Source of the DNA: Hirudinaria manillensis
Taxonomy: Eukaryota; Annelida; Clitellata; Hirudinida; Hirudinidae
Assembly (NCBI GenBank): GCA_034509925.1
Contig: CM067529.1
Span: 4,466,001 to 4,530,000, forward strand
DNA length: 64,000 nt
Reading direction: 5' to 3'
Part shown: positions 23,775-37,300 of the stretch, piece by piece
How positions within the stretch are numbered: the stretch's first letter is position 1
How the letters are laid out: each line of letters opens with the position of its first letter
Position numbers and translations under genes: made by a program
The notes under the pieces: model-generated
Seen by the model: the letters and a program-made list of their open reading frames with translations, nothing else
What the model was told of the DNA's origin: nothing
Database searches by the model: none

Positions 23775-24854
23775 AGGAATGTCAGTGATACACCAGAATT
23801 TATTTTTTGTTTTCTTCCTGTTGGAGCTTTGTATTTCCTGACATTTTTGCATTTTGGGCATGTAAATGATCTTCATTGCTTCAATTTCCTGATTCTAGGC
23901 TGATTTATTTTCTAGGAAACGTTGTCGTGAATCAAATGTCACGGTGATTTATTTGTACGGTTGCCTCGAGAATTTCTATATTTCAGCTGGTAGTTCTTAG
24001 TGCCTCTGGGTAATTTGGCAAGATAATTATTCGATGGTGCAACAGATCTTGTGAATGAGATGCACAAATTTTCTTGTTCGGATTTTCTTACGTGTTGGGA
24101 ATACAGATGTAATTTGACATGTGATCTGATATTACTAGATGAATTTGGGTTCTCTAGAAAGTCATGATGAAAGTTGATACACAGTTCAGGCCATTTCGTG
24201 AAGTTGTTATCTGACACGATCCGATTTAGCACTTTTGGAATTGAAAGTGATTTCATGTGTGGGTAATGGATTGGTGATCGGGTCCTAGCGCTGATCAAAG
24301 TTTAATGATCCTCCAATATGTTTGGAGTTTGGCATTGGGGTCGCTTGTTTTGTGTGGGAATCTAATTTTGTTCTATTGCGTAACAGGGTCAGGAGTCTGT
24401 TGCGCGTGACCTGCATTTCTGCTCGTTTGAGAGCCACTGTCTCTTGGCAGCAATAGGCTGCTTAGAATAGATTTGCAACAAAAGTGTATTTTGCTGGGTG
24501 GGCGGGGCAGTGCCGAGAGGTCGATTAGGTCAAAGGTGAAGCTTAGTGTTATTATTTTGTGACGTATTTGAAGTTCAGAGGTTACGCTCAGGTTGGCTAC
24601 TGCATCATACCAGAAAGCGGATCCGTAATGTAAAAGAACGCAAAGAGTAGTGACATCTTCCGATTCAACGCGCATGAGAGTTAGTATAAATGAGCCGAAT
24701 CTCAAACCATTGCGTTGCTAGTTTGAGAGTAGCTCAGGGCTTCATATCAATAGCCCATTGAACATGTTTCGCACACTATCGAAAAACTGCGGGAAGTATA
24801 TTTGGTGAAAGAAATAGCTGTAAATGTAACTATTGTGAGTTGACTTATGGTAAT
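23775..24854. other. Intergenic region with two minus-strand open frames
   Basis: This should hold the Jupiter 3' UTR and the promoter of the next gene. Two adjacent minus-strand frames (23939-24298 and 24373-24705, 119 and 110 codons) are open but start at non-ATG codons, encode nothing I recognise and are not linked by clear splice sites. Confidence 0.4.
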
Positions 24855-25247
24855 ATGGATAAACGATTTTCAGTCGCTCGAAACAGAAGTAAATCCGTTG
24901 CAGCGGATCAAAGATCTAGGAGCATCATTTCCAATTCTCAGCATTCTATTGGAGAAAATTTAGTTTTGACTCTCGAGAGAGACAGTAACTCTAGGACTGT
25001 GGATTTAAGAAAGAAACGCAATTCAGAAGCAAACGACATTTTGCGCAATTTCGCTACACTTTCTTTACCAGTGGGCAATCCAAAATCCGGCCTGGAAGTG
25101 TCACCACCAATTAAGGATCGATTAGTTCAGCACAGGTTTTCTTTGGATGTTCGTGGCCAAAGTCCTTTAGAACACGATCAAGATGAAATCTCTAATTACA
25201 AGAAATCGAGGCACAATAGCATGTTTGGAAGCCTCCAGCCTCTCTCG
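24855..25247 (+). CDS. Possible N-terminal exon of RalGAP alpha
   Basis: An open frame of 131 codons from the ATG at 24855, ending at a phase-0 donor (CTCTCG|gttagc). It joins in frame to the first RalGAP exon at 26583. The product is basic and Ser/Arg-rich (ARNRSKSVAADQRSRSIIS) with no known domain. An internal ATG at 25221 gives MFGSLQPLS directly before KNVFDLEK, close to the MF... start of known RalGAP alpha proteins. The true start may therefore be 25221, with the upstream 122 codons a lineage extension or chance. Read through without splicing, the frame ends at 25373 and would make a 172-aa orphan instead. Confidence 0.45.
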
Positions 25248-26582
25248 GTTAGCCACTGCATAGTGACACTTTTCATTTTTTGTTTACGTAATTTGAACTG
25301 CCTTGTTCTGCATAGCTTCCATAAACTCCCTCTTCATGTACAATTCAAAATAAATCTTAAATTGTATGAATAAGTCTTTCCAAATTGTTAAACTCGAAAA
25401 TTAATGAAATTTTGATGCGATTCCTAAAAATTAGAATTATGTATTTGATGTAACAAAGAAAAGTTCGATGTGATGACATTTGTCGTACAATGAGGCCATA
25501 TCTCGTGGTAATTGGTAATGTTGGAAAAAGTGCCTTGGCAAGAAATCTATAATTATTGATAGTTGATTTCCTTATTTGAATCGACAGATAATATAAAATG
25601 TTATCGGTTCTCTCCTTATAACTGTTAAAGCAGTGAATGCTCTTTTAGACATTATTGTTATCTCCAAATTATGGCAAAGTGCCGCCTGAAGAATTACCTG
25701 ATTATTGAGCAAAACATCCGGTCTGACGTACCTTTAGTATGCTAGGTTGTATTAAGAATTGTGGATATTGCTGCATCGAGGGATTGTTTATTTTGTAAAA
25801 AGTGGCTGTATATGTCATTGTTTATGACGATCATGGTGGACAAGGTAAACAGTGTCAGATAGAGCTTTGCTAGTGACAGTTTCACTGTGTTTATGTTGTA
25901 CCTTCAATCGCTTATCACTGTGAGTAGTTGAAAGTCAACTAACATGCCTAATTTAAATAAAATTTTTGCAAAATGATTATAGCTTCATTTCATTGAATTG
26001 ATTAAAAACTGATTGCTTATTTTGAATTAATCGTATTGCTTATTAATTGAACTAAAATTTCATTTTTGCGTGTATGTTTTCACTGCCCTATTTGAGTTTA
26101 GAAATATTTTTGAGTTAAGTTTTATTTCTTGAATTTCTTCAATATTTGTGTTTAGACTCAATTAAGGTCAATTGAAAAACCCTTTAGATTAAGCAATCTA
26201 TAAAGATATCCAAATTCCTTACAAAGTGGTTACAGATGAAAATTTCAATAATTGGAAAGTCATCCTTTATAAAATGGTATCTGCAGATGTTTGGATTTTT
26301 TTGAGGATACTTTGCTCATTGAATAGTTTCTTTTTCTGTTAAGTACTTGTGTTGAATTGATTTGTTAGATGATAGGAAATGTTTGCTTTGTCAACACCCA
26401 ATCTTTGGCAATCCTTGAGTCTTGATGCTTTAAATATTGTTCAAGTTTTATAAGTTTTAGATTCTTTTTTAAACTTAGCCTGTAGATCACAGGAAACGAT
26501 TTGTTGATTATTAAACTACTAATATTAATATTGTCTAAAAAAAATCACATTATTATTTTCAAAGAGTTTTTCATTTCACAAG

Positions 26583-29500
26583 AAAAATGTCTTTGACTTG
26601 GAAAAAACAAAGGCAAAAATTTTGGATCCTAAAAAGGATTCTTTGTCAAGAATGCGTTACATGAAACTTCTTTCAGGTACCGATTCGACTGAACTTCTTC
26701 TTCTCCAGCCTTTAATAATTATTTATGCAATTATTTTAGACAAATGTCCCTACCATGAAATTGAAGATTTTTACAAAAAGTATTATACATTCATATATCA
26801 CACCATTCATGATCACATGAAAACAGTTGAGAACCAGCAGGCAAAACCAGGCACAGGTTGTGTTACTTGGTTTATGTTTTTGCTTTGATTTATTTGATTT
26901 ATTGCCCATTAATCCATGTCTAATGCATTTTAAGCTATTACTTCTATTACCTTCTAATTAATTAATTAATTTAATTAATGGCTTAAATTAATTAGAATTA
27001 ATTAATTAATTCTTTATAATTGAAAACACCTGCAGCGAGTTCCAAGCAATCTGAAGCAAAAGAACTTGCCGTGTCCATATTTGAGGTGAACGAATGGTTT
27101 GCTTGAGAAATAATCTTTTTTTTTATTAGATTAGGAAATTGAATGTTACTGTTGTTGTTTCAGGTATTGCTTTGTTGGATTCCAAATGTTGTAAACAAAA
27201 AGTGGCAATATCACAGCATCGGTTTGTTTTTATAATTAACTCGTCACGATGTCGACTTGAAATTGCAATGCTTTTCATTGACAGCCAGTGTTATCAGAAA
27301 TATGTTACAGGCCCACATTCTTTCCAAAGTATCGTTGATTCTGTTTGTAGAAGCTGTTCATTCTAAATACATCTTGATTTCGTTTGCAGACTTTCGGCGA
27401 TGGCTTGAAATTGTTTATCATGTGGTACTCGATTTTAATGGAGAATGCAGAAGAAAATGAACATGTGCTGTTTTCAAGGCTATTCATGTCACATGACAGT
27501 AAGCCATGCCTGTCTTCCATAGCAGAATTGTTAATCTTAAATGTCTTAAATGTCTTTAAAATAAATGGTTTAACACTCTCGGAGCACCGAATCATTGACT
27601 TGTCCTTAGTTGCCCGAATGCGAAGGATTGATCTCATATTCTTTTATTTTGTCACTTTAGGTTCTTCTTGTTCTTCTTTCATAAGTTTACTTTTATTTGA
27701 TTTGCATCTTCAATGCTAATTTTATTTTTGTTATTGATTTATTTATTTTATTATTAATTTTAAAAGCATCTGCGAAAGTCGTGTTTTGATGTTTTTTTTT
27801 CATTTCGTAGATAACATTTCCTCTTGTGAAATGATACTCTGTTTTTCTGAGTTTTGGTTTTTCACTTGCAGGCAGTAACGAGCTTTTTAAGTTTAACCTT
27901 TTGCTGAAAGTTATAGTAACTGAGGTAGTTTTTATTGACTTTTCTTTTATTTTTTAAGTTATTAAATTCATTAAAATCGTTCAAATGAACGGTCATTTCA
28001 TTGGCAGATCAAAAGAATCTATTGGGAAGAGCAGATAAATTCTTACAACTTTCTGCTTAAAAAGTTGGAAGCTTGTTACATGAAGAGACTTCTTCCTCAT
28101 TATCGACAGAACGATTATTCGTCGTTCCTACCCGGTTTTTATTTAATTCCGTTATTTCTGTTTAATCCTTTGACTTGTGTTGATGTTTATATGTTTATAA
28201 TTTATTGCAGAAGTGGTTGGTGATGCTCATTTGCAATCAGAAAGTGCTTTACCAAATCACCAGCAGATGTTTATCGATTGGTTGGTGGCCATTGTTGGCT
28301 CAACCAAGAGATCCCACTCCATCAGCAGGTTGTCTTAAACTTGCTTTTCTGGCATTATCGTAAATTAATTCCCAAAAATATAATCGTGAAAGAATTCACA
28401 GAGAATAATTTTATTTATCTCTGGTTTGAAAAAATATATTTATAATGCCATATTTATGTATTAAGGCTAATGCTTTTGAAGAGTCGACCATGAAATGTCT
28501 GAAGCAATCGCTTTATTTTAAATCTTCATTGCTGATGAACACAAAATCTATCTGACTCTGTAGAGACAAATTTGGCATCATGGTGGAGGAATTGGTGGAA
28601 AGCCTGGATGCCGAGAACCCTAAAGAACCTCGAACGACCTGGACTGATGCCTCCGCGAGGGATTCGGAAGGACCGCAAGTCGCGGCACAAGCGCACGGAA
28701 AGAAAGTTAAGGAGAACGAATTCCAGTTCAGTGCCGAGGAGAGGGCTTGGATGCAGACGATTTTGTTCTCTAACAAATCCAATGTCAACATGATTCTTGA
28801 AGTCTTTCACCAGGTTTGTCCTCTTAGAGTCTACTCATCTGCTTTTTTGATGTAAATAAGAGCCTTTGTTTTTTACTCAGTCTTTAACGGGGACCTTTGG
28901 TAGGAGCAACCTGGCAAAAGAGATATGTTTTGTTTACAAGCAATGGTTAAAGGTTAACTTTACTCATCTTGTTTTTTAAGTGTTGCTATTGTTGTTATTG
29001 ACCCATTTAAATGATTTGGTTTATTATACTTGCTTAATTTATGTTTTTGTGAGTCTGTCAAATGGTAAATCACATTGAAACAAACAATCACATTTGATAG
29101 GAATGCAATAACGATTATAGATCATCGTGTTAACCCTAGTTTTAACAATTCTCATGGGTTGTGTTATTTTTTTTTTCTTGAAGGGACAACACGCACCTGC
29201 TTTTCTACGACAAAATCTTCAAAAATATCCGACACCATCGTCTCCGTCGATTTCAGAGGATTTCAAAATTGGAAGACAACAATTTATTCAAGTCTTCATC
29301 TGCCAATCTTGTGCCATCTTTTTTTGTAATTGGAAAAGCTTGGATCCATCCTTAGATCAAAATGCAAGCTTGTCTAGGATAACTCAAGAACAAGTATATG
29401 TTTTGCAAATGTTTATGAAGCATGAAACTTATTATAAAAATTATTAAAAGTGAAAGACAATAATGGAATAATTAAAGAAATAATTGTCAAATTTAAGACG

Positions 29501-32500
29501 AAAGTTTGTGGTCAAGTCTTAAACTTGTATCGCTACCTCATCATGGATGCCACAATGGAAACCCAAACCTGGTAAATTTCCACAGAGATGTTGTCATGGA
29601 ATTTTGAGATGTAAAACAGTAGAAAACTATTTGTTTTCCAGGGCCTGCCTGCTGGAGAAGCTGATGAAAATTTGCAGGCATGTTGTGACGTCACCAGCTG
29701 CTGGTTTTAGATTTTTGGATGAACTCAGCAAAAAACTCATCGAGGTGGGCCATGCATGGGCCACGCGTGGGCCGTGGATGTTCCCGTGATGGATGCTCCT
29801 AATGAAAAGAATTAAACCGAGCATTGTTGATCACTTCCAGACCCTTCTCGTTGCTTTCGCAAGATCATCATTGAGTTGTCATGTGACGAGGAATCTTTGG
29901 GATGACGTGACTACGTTGATGGCTTCAATGACTGACGTGGATGCAGTCATTCAGCAGTGGGGAGTTAGTCATTTGGTCACTTTTAGTTTCAGTTCTATAA
30001 GGTTGTTGTTGTTGTTGTTGTTGTTTCTTATCGTCCGTTACATAACTTAACCTTGATTAAAATGGTGCTCATGGTTATGGGATTTGAGTACATGCTGAGC
30101 AACCATAAAACTGTACATAGTACATTCCAAGACACAAATTTCTCGAATAACATTTGATTTGTAACTGATAATGTAAGAGATAGTGAGAATGTCAAATGTC
30201 CTTGATGGATGCTGGTTTTTGTTTCTTGTCAACTTGATGATGTCTGTTTGTTAAAGTCAGTTCAATGTTTTCCTTAAGTCAATCATGGTGATGCTGACCA
30301 AGATGCTTGGACATTCACTCTACAACATTGATCTGGTAAGCAATTCAAATGATGTTAAAAAGCAAAGGAAGAAATTGAAAGATCCAAAGACGAACAGGAT
30401 TCACTTTCACGAAGGTTCATCAGTTTCACATAAAATCTTGGCAACAATTTTTAAATATAAACATTTTTCACTATTTTTCCAATTTCCTGACTAAAAATCT
30501 TTAATCCTAAAAATAAATGAACAGCACCAGATACCTTTACTAAAGGAACTGAAGAAATTATGAAGATCGAATCAGAATTTGAGAAGCAATCGCAGATCGC
30601 AGACGAATCTTCATCTTCGATCGTCATGCAATCCGTGGAGTCGAACGAGGAAGTCCCGAAGGACCTCGACAAATCCACGAATTCTTCCGAATCTTCGAAT
30701 CCCTTCCAGGAGAAGAACCCCGACTCGGGTTTGAGCGTCGGCGATGCGGAAACGTCGACGGAAGTCCTCGAAGGAAGTTCTCCGCCTCCCGGAAGTCGCT
30801 CGGATGACCCGTCGACCGAGGATCCAAACAAAGACGTCGTTCGGTCGTCCCTGGACAGGAGCGAGTCGTCTGGTTCTTTCGAGAATTCGCTGTCGAATGT
30901 CGAGTCATCTGCTCGGAGAGACTCGGATGACAACTCCGTCCGTCCTGATTGTGCAGAAAGTAGTTTGGATTTCTTGTTGTTTTGCTTTTTACTTTTCAAT
31001 GGATGAAGCTTCTAAATTGACAATTTTTTTTTTGTGTTTAACTCCTTAATTATTTATTTTTTTTTTAATTATTGCAGGCCTAGAGAGGACTAACCAGTTA
31101 TTGGACAGTTCTCAGGTGAATTTTTAATGAATTTTATTTTGCATTTTAAGTTGATATACAAGATATAAAATTTGAAAATCTTTCAAAATGCTTTCACATT
31201 CTCAGGTGCTCACAAGGGAGACATCTATAGGTCTGCACTTGAGGATTTTTGTGCAATTTTTTTACTTTTTTGCACTTTTTAAAATCTTTTTCATTTATTT
31301 TTGCACATAAATAAATTGTGTGATAAATTAATTTTAAATTAGTAATAAAATCAGTAAATTCTGCTGCACTCACAGAAGACAAGCAGGTAGAAGTCGACCT
31401 GAACAAAGTGGAAGAACATCAGCTCGACGAACGAGGAATTGTTTCTGTTTGGTCAAAAATGTTGGCCATCTTTGGAGATGTTGCCTCAAAGGCCGATTGC
31501 AACCATTGCATCGTTGTTGATAGTTTGAAGCCGATACACGATTGCCTCTTGAAGGTGTTCTTTGATTTTTTTATTTCTTTTTTTCTATATTTCTTTTATT
31601 TATTTATTTATTTATTTATTTCCTTCTTTTGATCGGTCGTTTGGCTTTCTATTAATGTTGCCGGTTAATTAATTACTTAATTATTTATAGCTTTAACTTA
31701 TTATTACTATTATTATTTTAAGTTCCCATTTTTGTTTATTATAAATTTTTCATTCTGTTCTTCAGTTGATTTATAAGTTGATTTGCAACTTATTTACAGA
31801 TTTACAAGCATCGAGATTTTGTTGATGACAACAAGTTTCCCATCCTGGTCCTCACACCGTGGTTGTTGCAGGTTGTTGTTGATGTTGTTTTCCATTATAA
31901 TGTTTTTTGATAATTAATTTTATTTTACCATATTATTAACAATTTATTAACATGATGATTTTTTTAGGTCTCATTTCATACCTCGTTTCCTGAATTCATT
32001 TCATTGTTATTATTTATTATTATTATTAATTATTATTTATTATTTAGATTATTATTTATTATTTAGATTATTATATATTATTTAGATTATTATTTGTTAT
32101 TCAGATTATTCACGCCAATCATCAGCTCCTGCAGAATAAATTAATTGCTTATTCAATGATCGGAGATTACATGCTCCACGTGTCGCTGCCTCCTCATTAT
32201 CTCCACAGATTTTATTTCTCCATTCACCTGGGTCTCCAGTCACCTGTGAAGGTAGGGAGTCATTTTTGGTTTTTGAATTAACTTCTTTTCTACACGTTCC
32301 GAACGACGTTTTTCCAGTTGTTTTGATTTGCTTTTGTTTTGCAAATTTGTCTCTGAATTGGTTCAAAGTCTGGCAGTCGATCAAACTCTGTGCTTCACTG
32401 AACTTCATTCATTTCAGGATGTGTCACATGCAATTATTAGGAATTATTCTAAACAAATATTCGGACATCATTTGTGCAAAGGAATCGTCTTGTTAGAAGA

Positions 32501-33007
32501 CTTTGTAAAAGTTGCTCTGAACATCATTTGTAATGGAGAAGAATTGGCAAGAAGTCAGGTGATGACTTAATTTAAATTATTGTGCATCATATTATTATGG
32601 CTTCATTTGTAATGGAGAAGAATTGGCAAGAAGTCAGGTGATGACTCATTGAAATTATTGTGCATCATATTATTATTATGGCTTCTGTCATGACAATGCT
32701 TGGATACATTTAGCAAATTTTAAGTCATATTTTTAACTAATTTATTGGAATTTATTATGGTATATGTTAAAATTTATTTATTTATTTCTAAAATATATTG
32801 TAGGAAGTTGAATTATTTTAATTATTTAAGATTCCTGACAAAATAGAGGCATCCCGGTTGTTGTCATCGTTGGTCAACATTCCAAATCACTATCAAAACT
32901 TGAAAATACTTGATCCAGAATCATCTCAAATCCAACTAAAGACTTTGGATTCTGATCATTTGAAGGTTATTCAAATGTTATTTCTTAAATAATAAATTTT
33001 ACAATTA

Positions 33008-33049
<42 letters not shown>

Positions 33050-34305
33050 TGGTTTTTGTCTCCAAAAACAAAATATTTTTTGTCATCTTAATTGATTTTC
33101 AGTAATTTGGCTTTCAGAATAGAGTGATAAATGCCCTTATAAAGTCAATCAGCAATCATCAGAGGCAGTCTGGAGTGTGGTAAGTTTGATGATCAAATGA
33201 TACTCAATTCAGTTGCTTGACTCAATTTCTCTGTTAGTTGCTTAAGATATGATTACAATATGCATATAACTGTTAGTTGCTTAAGATATGATTACAATAT
33301 GCATATAACTTCATTCATCAAATTTATAAGACATCATTGACTTACCATTGTCTCTGACGTTATATGTCGTATTTGTTTTTACGTCAATTTATGTTTATGT
33401 TATTTATGTTGACTCGTGATGATGATGATTTCATAATATATTCACGATAATTCACGATTTCAGCTCCATCAGCATTTGCGGCCTGGGAATCTATTTGCAC
33501 GAGGAGATGCAACTCCTGCCGAAACACAAACTCATTCCTCGGGTCGTCGCGTGCATCCTTTCGATTTTTTACGTAAGAAGTTCGCTTATCAAACTTGGCT
33601 TATCTTTGAACTGCTTAAGGGAGCAGTCCTACTCATAGCTTACGATGAATTTGAGTGCTTTATGTTGAAAAATACTACCATCTTTATTAACAAATTATAT
33701 TATAATTACAATTCCTACTTGTTTGTTATTCTACTGTTTCTTTTATTTAAAAATATATGATGCGACTTGATTTTTGTGGTCATTGTTGTCATTCTTGTTG
33801 ATTGCTGTTGTTGTTGTGGTTGTTGATTGCTGTTGTTGTAGATTGTTGTTGTTGATTGTTGTTGCATGTAGGAAGGTTCGTCCCCCTCCAACTACAGCAA
33901 CATTGATAAGTTATTGGCTTGTCAAACACTATCTGCCTTGAGAGATCATCATCATTACTTTCTCCTCGATAATGATTTCAAAGTTATGCTGAGGCTTATA
34001 TTACAAGTGAGAACAACCGGCTTGTAAGGCTATAATTTCCTATTTAAAAAAAAATAGAAATTAAATTTTTAAATTTATTTTATTTTATTTATTGCTTAAA
34101 CTTTAAAATCATGTAATTTGTGTTATTTATTTATTTATTATTTATTTATGTTGTGTTTTTTTCAATTAACAATGATATCTGTTTCTTTCTTGCAGACTCT
34201 TTTATGCTATGTGCAACATTCCTTGGTTGCTGAAAACCTTGTAAATGAGTTTAAGGTTGGTAGTCTTGCAATAGTGGCAAAGTCGGAAAAATAAGTTTAA
34301 ATGCC

Positions 34306-34353
<48 letters not shown>

Positions 34354-37300
34354 TGTGCCTTACCTAGTTATGTGGTTGATAATGAATTATTAGTCAAGTA
34401 CAAGGAGATAATAACAAAACAAGAGATTAACTTTCCTAAATTTGGACTTATTGACACACACATTCAGAGTGAATAAAGGAATTATTTCGTGGCATGCAGG
34501 TGGGGAATTGAATTAATTTCATTTCAGGTCGTTCATTCCATCATTTACTGTTTGCTCGACTGGTTCCTCGTTCTTCCTGTCGCATTTCTGATGGAAAAAG
34601 TCAAAGGGTTTGCTCTGTTGGATCAATTCATTAAGGTGATTGTTTCGTGGCAATTAATATCTCAATGTTGTCAACAACGATGTTGATGATGATGATGTTG
34701 TTGTTGTTAATGTTTGCACGCTGTTGATATTTGTATGCATTTCAGATTCTAGTGGAGGTGAACCACAAGTGCAAATCTGATGGGAATAAATTGCACGGAA
34801 ACAACGTGGACAATGTCTTTCATCTGAGACTCTTCATCAACTTTGTCCGTAGATTCTTATATAAAAACATATGCTGTTGTTATCTGGCATTACTTAATCA
34901 ATGATGTCTTTTGTAGGTTTATTGTCACCTGATCAATTACATTGGCTGCCATCACAACTGGGATGATACGTCGCCAATAGAAAGTGTAGAGAATCATGTT
35001 GTTGTTGTTGTTTTATTTTATAATTTTTAATACTATCACAACAATACATTAGATGATCACATTAGGTAGAGTTTAATAATAATAATTGCATAATTACAGA
35101 GATATATTTTTTTAATTGGCAGAAATCTTGGCAGCTCATGGCATGGTTTGGCACCAGAATCTTCGAGGCCAGACAATTTCCTACAGTAATAAATATCTAC
35201 TTTTATTACTTTAACAATCAAATTTGGTTTAATTTATAAAATTCCCATATTTTTTATTCTCTACAAAAGAGCCATTACAGAATTATTTTAGCTGCAGAAT
35301 GTTCAAAGTCCACCCATCAATCCTTTGGAGTTCCCCATTTACATAATCACTTTGAGAGATGTAACTGGGAAGTGGCAATGGTTCATGCAGGCAGCAAATC
35401 TTCAGAACCAGGGCTGTGAATTAAATTCCTCCTCTCCTCAAAATACAAGCAATGCAACGAGACCAACATTGAAACATCAAAGTTTGTAATATTTACCATA
35501 ATTAGTTTCATAATTAATACATTTAAACGAGTCATATCATGTCAGGTACATCAGTTGGCTGTGAGGATGATGAAGACATTCTTATTAAGGTTCAAGATTT
35601 TTATCTTTAATGTTGCAACTTTTATAATTATAATTCAAGTTAATGATAATGTAATTGAAGGTTATAACAATATTATATCTATTATTATCGTTAATTAATT
35701 TTTATAATTTTTAGGCTTTGAACTTAATTGCTGATACCAGTCCTGAATGCTTTCCAAATCCTGAATATCCATCTTTAACCATTCCCTTGCCTTGCTTTAA
35801 AGTTGATCCGATTCAGGACCCGTTGATCTGTTCATTCATTCAACAAAATAAGGAAATTTATGAGCTTTTGATGAGCTCCAAAGAGACCATCTATCCTTGT
35901 GAAAGGTTGGTTAAAGTTGTGGCTATTAGGATAGAAGCCAAGTTACATCAAATTATATGTCTCATTTCCCTAGGCCATCAAAGAATGCTAATGAGTATTT
36001 CTTCGATTCTGGGATGTTAATGAAGATTAGTCAGTCATTTGGACTCTTGCAGTTCCAGGAGAGGTATTGTTTAACATTGAAAAACTGTTTAAGTCCTTTG
36101 CATTTTGTAATCGTTCGACGTCTTTTAGGGATCGTTTGGATTTCTTGAGTCTTGGAGATCAATTGATGAGAGAAATCAAGCATTTTGATAGTCAAAAATG
36201 GTTAGATATTTAATTCAAACAATGCTATTGATTACCATCTGTGTTTAATTGTGAAGAAGTTGATGCTAATCTTTAGTTTATTGCTACCTCCATTAGCCTT
36301 GAAACTCACAAGATAGGCGTCTTCTATGTCGGTCCAAATCAAAAGGATAAGATGGAAATACTAACAAATCAAAAAGGAAGTCCTATCTTTGAGGAGTTTT
36401 GCTCTCAGCTTGGAGATTTGGTGTTCTATTTTTGTTTTATTTTTTCTTAATTTTAGAAAAATTTAATGATTTACGAGCTTGATTCCAATGAAGTATGACA
36501 TTTATTAACATTCACCACAATTCTCATACTCCATGTTGCTAATGAAGCTCATTATTTAAATTTATTAATTTATGAAAGACACAGTTAATTAATTAAAGTT
36601 GATTGGTCGATTCAAAAGTATCAATACAAAGATGATTCAGGTTATTAAGCAAAGTAAATGCCAAAAATCCTTCTGTTCAGGTCAACCTGAGAAATCACAA
36701 AGGATTTTTAGGAGGACTGTCCGCAACTGGCTCCACTGGTGAAGTGGCACCTTATCATTCACCTTCTTCTATGCTTCAAGTCATATTTCATGTCTCGACA
36801 CTGCTTAGTCCTAGTCATACTGATGTCAATGATGAAGATGTGTGCGTCATGAAAGTTAGTGAGAAAAATAGGTTTAGCTTAACATTAATTTATTTGATTG
36901 ATGACATGATGACAGACATGAAACATAAGAGCTCGTAATTAATTGATTTTTTTATTAATTCCTAAAAAGTTACTTATGAATTGAACTTTGAACAAAGGAG
37001 AATTTTCTTTAACATCTATCATTTCTTAATAATTTGTTTAAAGTACTTTGTTTGTTTGTTTGTTTAAGTCATTAATTGTATTAAATTCGTTTGAATTTTT
37101 TTTTAGATGAGACATTTAGGCAACGATGAAGTGCACATAGTTTGGGCAGATGACGGGAAATGTTATACGACGGACGTCATTGCCACAAAGTTTGGTGAAG
37201 TCACCATCGTCATATATCCACTCCCGAGGCTTCTGTTTAGGATACAAATCATCAAGAAAATCATGGTTCTTTGTTTTCAAACTTGGTTTTACTAAATTTT

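Noticed and set aside
23939-24705. Two adjacent minus-strand open frames of over 100 codons
   Set aside because: Non-ATG starts, no linking splice sites, no recognisable domain; they overlap the expected Jupiter 3' UTR.
30451-30999. Minus-strand open frame of 182 codons
   Set aside because: It is the reverse of the Ser-rich RalGAP alpha exon; the composition of that exon keeps the opposite strand open.
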